From contig JASJOG010000239.1 in NCBI GenBank assembly GCA_030142905.1, positions 1-64,000 on the forward strand: DNA of 64,000 bases, written 5' to 3'. Positions within the stretch are counted from its first letter, which is position 1. Each line of letters starts with the position of its first letter. Shown here one piece after another: positions 60,901-64,000 of the stretch. The DNA is from Heliopora coerulea (Eukaryota > Cnidaria > Anthozoa > Scleralcyonacea > Helioporidae). Below the pieces are notes generated by a model that saw nothing but the letters and a program-made list of their open reading frames with translations, made no database searches and was not told the origin of the DNA. The translations under genes and the position numbers were made by a program.

Positions 60901-61464
60901 TTTCAATTTTATTTATCACTGGAGGAAAATCACAATATTTTTGACACAATATCGTGATTAATTGAGTTAAGGTCAAAATATCTTTTTAACTTGTTCTCTA
61001 TATGTTTTCTCGTGTCATGTTGGTCAGTACATCGAATATAATTGTCCCTTTGGTAACGTACGTCCATTATCAAAGACAGAGCGCAAATTATGCTAGTTGA
61101 AATAGCCACGATAACATCACGACACCCAAGCTTAATCGCTTACCTGGAAAAAGATAGCAGTCTTGAGTATATCACGAAGGTGACTGGCCTCTATCTCAAG
61201 GCGTCCAGTATAGAAATAGTTGACAATTGCCGCCACTACCTTTGAATCGTATTCGTCGGGTATTGCATGTGTTTCCTCAGCATCCATGTCTTTAAGCACA
61301 TCTCTGAAGTAAGGACTACACGCCGCTAGGATTATTTTATGTGCTGGCAGTTCGTCCACGCTCGTTTCAAGTTTAATGTCGCACATTTCTTCCATTTCTC
61401 GCATTTCTGCAAACACTGTAAAAACTTGTGAATCATGTTTCGGGTTTGTGAAGGTTATCTGCAT
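57537..61464 (-). CDS. Kelch-like protein (BTB-BACK-Kelch), six coding exons, whole gene span
   Basis: Six exons join in phase to 1,635 nt, that is 544 residues and a TGA stop, a normal length for Kelch-like (KLHL) proteins. BTB domain at residues about 18-105, BACK at about 108-240, then Kelch repeats to the end. KLHL proteins usually bind CUL3 through BTB/BACK and recruit substrates through the Kelch propeller for ubiquitination in the cytosol. I cannot assign the vertebrate KLHL orthologue. All introns are small (0.3-1.1 kb). No frame damage is seen, so the gene looks functional. Confidence 0.93.
58362..58514 (-). CDS. Kelch-like gene, exon 5: Kelch repeat
   Basis: Acceptor TTTGATATAG, donor GCTG|GTAAGT. 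Contains NCFYVIGGRDQGSAVKCFNV, a canonical double-glycine strand, and LTWSHIPDMITSRRSAG. Phase 1 at both borders. Confidence 0.9.
59565..59784 (-). CDS. Kelch-like gene, exon 4: first Kelch blades
   Basis: Acceptor GCTCTTTCAG, donor AGGG|GTAAGT. Reads IIFMFDSKASVVEKYDPITI and later VVVDDELYVVSSSKVEKFNK. It has the spacing of Kelch repeats, but the usual double glycine is replaced (FMFDS, YVVSSS), so these blades are degenerate. Confidence 0.85.
59956..60163 (-). CDS. Kelch-like gene, exon 3: end of BACK
   Basis: Acceptor TTTTTATAG, donor AAG|GTGATG. Reads RKAHCEEIFNKVRFFQLDSQ, then FITDRVIPELAKGEGVCKDE and a charged linker to RYPNK. 'VRFxxLxxxFLxxxVxxxxLxxxxxxC' is the typical BACK C-terminal pattern. 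Confidence 0.88.
60482..60768 (-). CDS. Kelch-like gene, exon 2: BACK domain
   Basis: Acceptor CTTGTTTACAG, donor ATGG|GTAAGG. Encodes AQDIVDRCEDHVVRQLNIDN, then CLEFYSQAEKFNMKDLQRTI, and the BACK end EDVYEALWKWFKHDED. The order fits the 3-box/BACK region that supports CUL3 binding. Confidence 0.92.
61144..61464 (-). CDS. Kelch-like gene, exon 1: BTB domain
   Basis: ATG at 61462-61464; donor TTCCAG|GTAAGC. BTB hallmarks are CDIKLETSVDELPAHKIILA, then ACSPYFRDVL and VNYFYTGRLEI. Ends in phase 0 after KTAIFFQ, the usual BTB/BACK junction. Confidence 0.92.
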
Positions 61465-63330
61465 GGCGAAGAACTCAAAGTTACCTCGCGAATTTTATGT
61501 TGAACCGTAGAAGTAGTATAATTTACTCAGTATTTATACGTATTTCGAAGTGTATAACTAGTTACATAGTTACCGCATTAATAAATTTAAGAACAGGTTT
61601 ATATGAGTGAGGTGAATTTTAAATTTTGTTTATATCAAGCGTGGGGTCCAATTAAATAAAATTCTTGAATATGGAAAGACTCGTGTGAAAGTACTAGTAC
61701 GAATTATTTTCATTATGAGACTGATTAAAAACTACAGTTTTTTGATTATGTTTTATAAAACTGATCTAATGAACTATATTCTTAAACGAAATCGAGTGAC
61801 AGACGTTTCCTACCCTCTCCTCTTAAAACATTTCAATTTTAACTGGTACCTTCAAATATATACACCTGTCTTGGCGTCTCACACTTGCCACAATTGCTAA
61901 TGACTTTAGCAAGCCGTTTAACAACATGTAAATAATTAATGCAATGCGTCGCCCCATAGTCTTATAGCATGTAGTTGTGATCAAGTCACCATCGTTAGCA
62001 TGGTGTTCATCGATCGTTGGCATGGTGATCTTGAATTTCAAAGCTGGTCTTACTCTGCAAAAGAAACCATACTGTTTTGTTCAACTAGCTGCAAGGTGAT
62101 TTACCTTTCAGAATGGTGGATTATTTGGTGTGCTGTGGCAATCCATTAATTTCTCACGTCTGGATATGGGAGAAATCAGTACATTAATGGCAAACAACAC
62201 GGTTTGGAAAGTCTGCTGTTACTAAATATAGAACATAGGTTATTAAGTTGTGCCTTAAACAATCTTGGTGTTGCGTCAATTTGTCTGTTCCACACCAGAA
62301 GGATAAACATACCTTAATATTTTCATGGAGTAAGAAGTAGAGAGGTTAAAACGTTCGTTTTCTTTTCACCCTAATTCCCGTTTTCGTTCGCTCTCTGACG
62401 AACGACTGTTGCCCGAAATAATAGTTTTTTCCCCTCAATTTCTTTTCGAAATTTCTTCTCCCCCCACCAATCACGAAAAAACCCCACCTAATGGTGTGTT
62501 AAACTTTAAGACACATGAACGGCTACTGCAATAATTTCATGAATTGTTTTACTCACACGGCTCACAATCAGGGATGGATATATCGCAACAATTTAAGCAC
62601 CAAATCAATAACTTGGAAGAGATCAGTGATTTCCGTTCACTGAAAAAAGCTGAAATGGATAAACTATTTTCTTGGCACTTTATGATCCTTGATAATATTG
62701 ATTGGCTCAGTATAAGTACATATACCCATATGTTCAAGTAATTGTTCACTTCGTGCGGAAAGAAATCTGAATATGCAACACGCGGGATCTAATCATATAT
62801 TGGATTAATATTTATTATTTGCGGCGTATCGTCTTTTTTATTGTGATAAAAATAGGAACATTTGAAGGAGGTGAGAGGATATCGAAAGAGCCCTTTAGAA
62901 GATGTCGGCCAACCAAATATTACCATATTTCGAAAACAAGCGATTGACAAACTTTCTTCACAGATAAGATCTCAGCGCGTTCACACTGTTTATTGCTTAC
63001 GTTATTTTTGTCACATGTAAGAACCCACACCAATTACAGATGACATAACATTGAAATAAATTCAAATGGCTATCTGACGGAGCCAATCAAATGACGCATC
63101 AGCTCTTGTACGCAGATAGTCCCTTAACCCTAAATTTCAGCAAGGCTTTTATCTCTTGTTGACGAGATACAGATAACTAACTCCTTACAACAGTGGAAGT
63201 CCGGCAACCGAGAGCACAGACACATTGCGTCCACAGGTCGTCATGATAAAAATCTTGACGTCGTGACTAAGGACGGGCTGCTGATAATCTTAAAAGAGGA
63301 ACCTGACTTGAACCGTTAACTCGAGTTAAT
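61465..63330. other. Intergenic between divergent genes
   Basis: Separates the minus-strand Kelch gene from the plus-strand exon at 63331 and should contain both promoters. No TATA box or other site can be supported. Short open frames here lack coding character. Confidence 0.55.
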
Positions 63331-63414
63331 ATGAGTGTTAACAAGATGGATTCATTTCTTTCTAATTCATCGTCTGCCACAGAAAAAAGCAAGTCTTGCT
63401 TGCCACAATCTCAG
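63331..63414 (+). CDS. Probable first coding exon of a gene leaving the window
   Basis: ATG at 63331 opens a frame of 28 codons, MSVNKMDSFLSNSSSATEKS then KSCLPQSQ, ending exactly at CTCAG|GTAACA. An in-frame TAA three codons before the ATG (63322-63324) supports this start. Ser/Lys-rich N-terminus without a signal peptide, as in many nuclear proteins. No second exon lies within the remaining 586 bases. Confidence 0.45.
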
Positions 63415-64000
63415 GTAACATTCATACCTCAAACAAAAAAAATACTAAATTTGCGATAACAAGTACGTGTATTGTGTGATGGCACTGTTATATATAATTT
63501 CAAATATATGACAGGATTGCTTACACGGCAAATGTCTCCTAAAAGTATCAATATTTACTGTCATATTTAGAGGTGAAGCATATTACTGGTATAAAATAAT
63601 AGTTACGGCTTACAACTATTTACAATGTCTTTCTCTGGTGAATATAATAAAAGCTGAGGAGGTGGAGAACCGTAGAAAACCTTAAAACATTATCAAGACA
63701 TGACAAGCCCGTTGCATTATTCCTGATGAGGGTCCACCAGCTGTATTTGTAGCAACAATAGTTTATTTTTTTCTTTTTTGGTAAACGTATAAATTTGCCG
63801 ACAAGATAAGTTTTCATTAAGTTACGAGTCTATACAGACATGAACAAGTTATTGCCAAAGGAATACTCATAGCCATACTACATGATACATTTTCACAATT
63901 ATTTGTCGCGACAACCAGGTGAAACATTAATAGACGTACTACACACAGTTTTACGATTAGATGTAATAAAACTACTTGATTTCATTATTCTTATGCACAA
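63415..64000. other. Putative intron, no exon seen
   Basis: AT-rich sequence after the putative donor at 63415, without an open frame of coding character to the window edge. Confidence 0.4.

Overview
This is eukaryotic, AT-rich, animal nuclear DNA. Genes are split by spliceosomal introns with GT..AG borders. The window holds a large satellite array, several DNA-transposon families, Penelope-like relics, a tRNA-derived SINE and a LINE tail. The repeat mix and a strongly mosaic CpG content suggest a marine invertebrate, most likely an anthozoan cnidarian (coral or anemone). That assignment is inference; no diagnostic marker gene is present.

Layout. (1) 1-14853 is one tandem satellite array with a 167/168-bp monomer (about 89 copies) and a higher-order period of about 4.5-4.8 kb. 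(2) 14859-26500 is a repeat-rich strip: a fold-back element at the satellite edge, a terminal-inverted-repeat (TIR) element whose interior is a 66-bp minisatellite, further fold-back elements, a Penelope-like relic, a non-autonomous hAT element with an imperfect 8-bp target duplication, an inverted pair of tRNA 3'-half sequences, and a TIR element with ends reading TATTTTTGGACTAC. (3) 26755-29410 has a probable coding exon, weaker exon candidates and a LINE-like tail. (4) 29670-34049 is a PIF/Harbinger transposon with 3-bp TTA target duplications, a broken transposase, an opposite-strand Myb/SANT-like gene and a probable nested piggyBac relic. (5) 34050-38000 carries a minus-strand SINE and exons of an unidentified plus-strand membrane protein. 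(6) 37377-55524, minus strand, is a large gene of at least 17 coding exons, all in consistent splice phase, that I identify as GSE1 (genetic suppressor element 1). Its first exon adds 707 residues containing six Cys-rich zinc-finger-like modules that I do not know from vertebrate GSE1. (7) 57537-61464, minus strand, is a complete six-exon BTB-BACK-Kelch gene (544 aa). (8) 63331-63414, plus strand, is a probable short first coding exon of a gene running out of the window.

How the genes relate. GSE1 proteins belong to HDAC/LSD1 co-repressor assemblies, so this gene is probably a nuclear chromatin co-regulator. The Kelch gene is probably a substrate adaptor for CUL3 ubiquitin ligases. Nothing suggests that the two work together; this is an ordinary animal gene neighbourhood next to heterochromatin-like satellite DNA.
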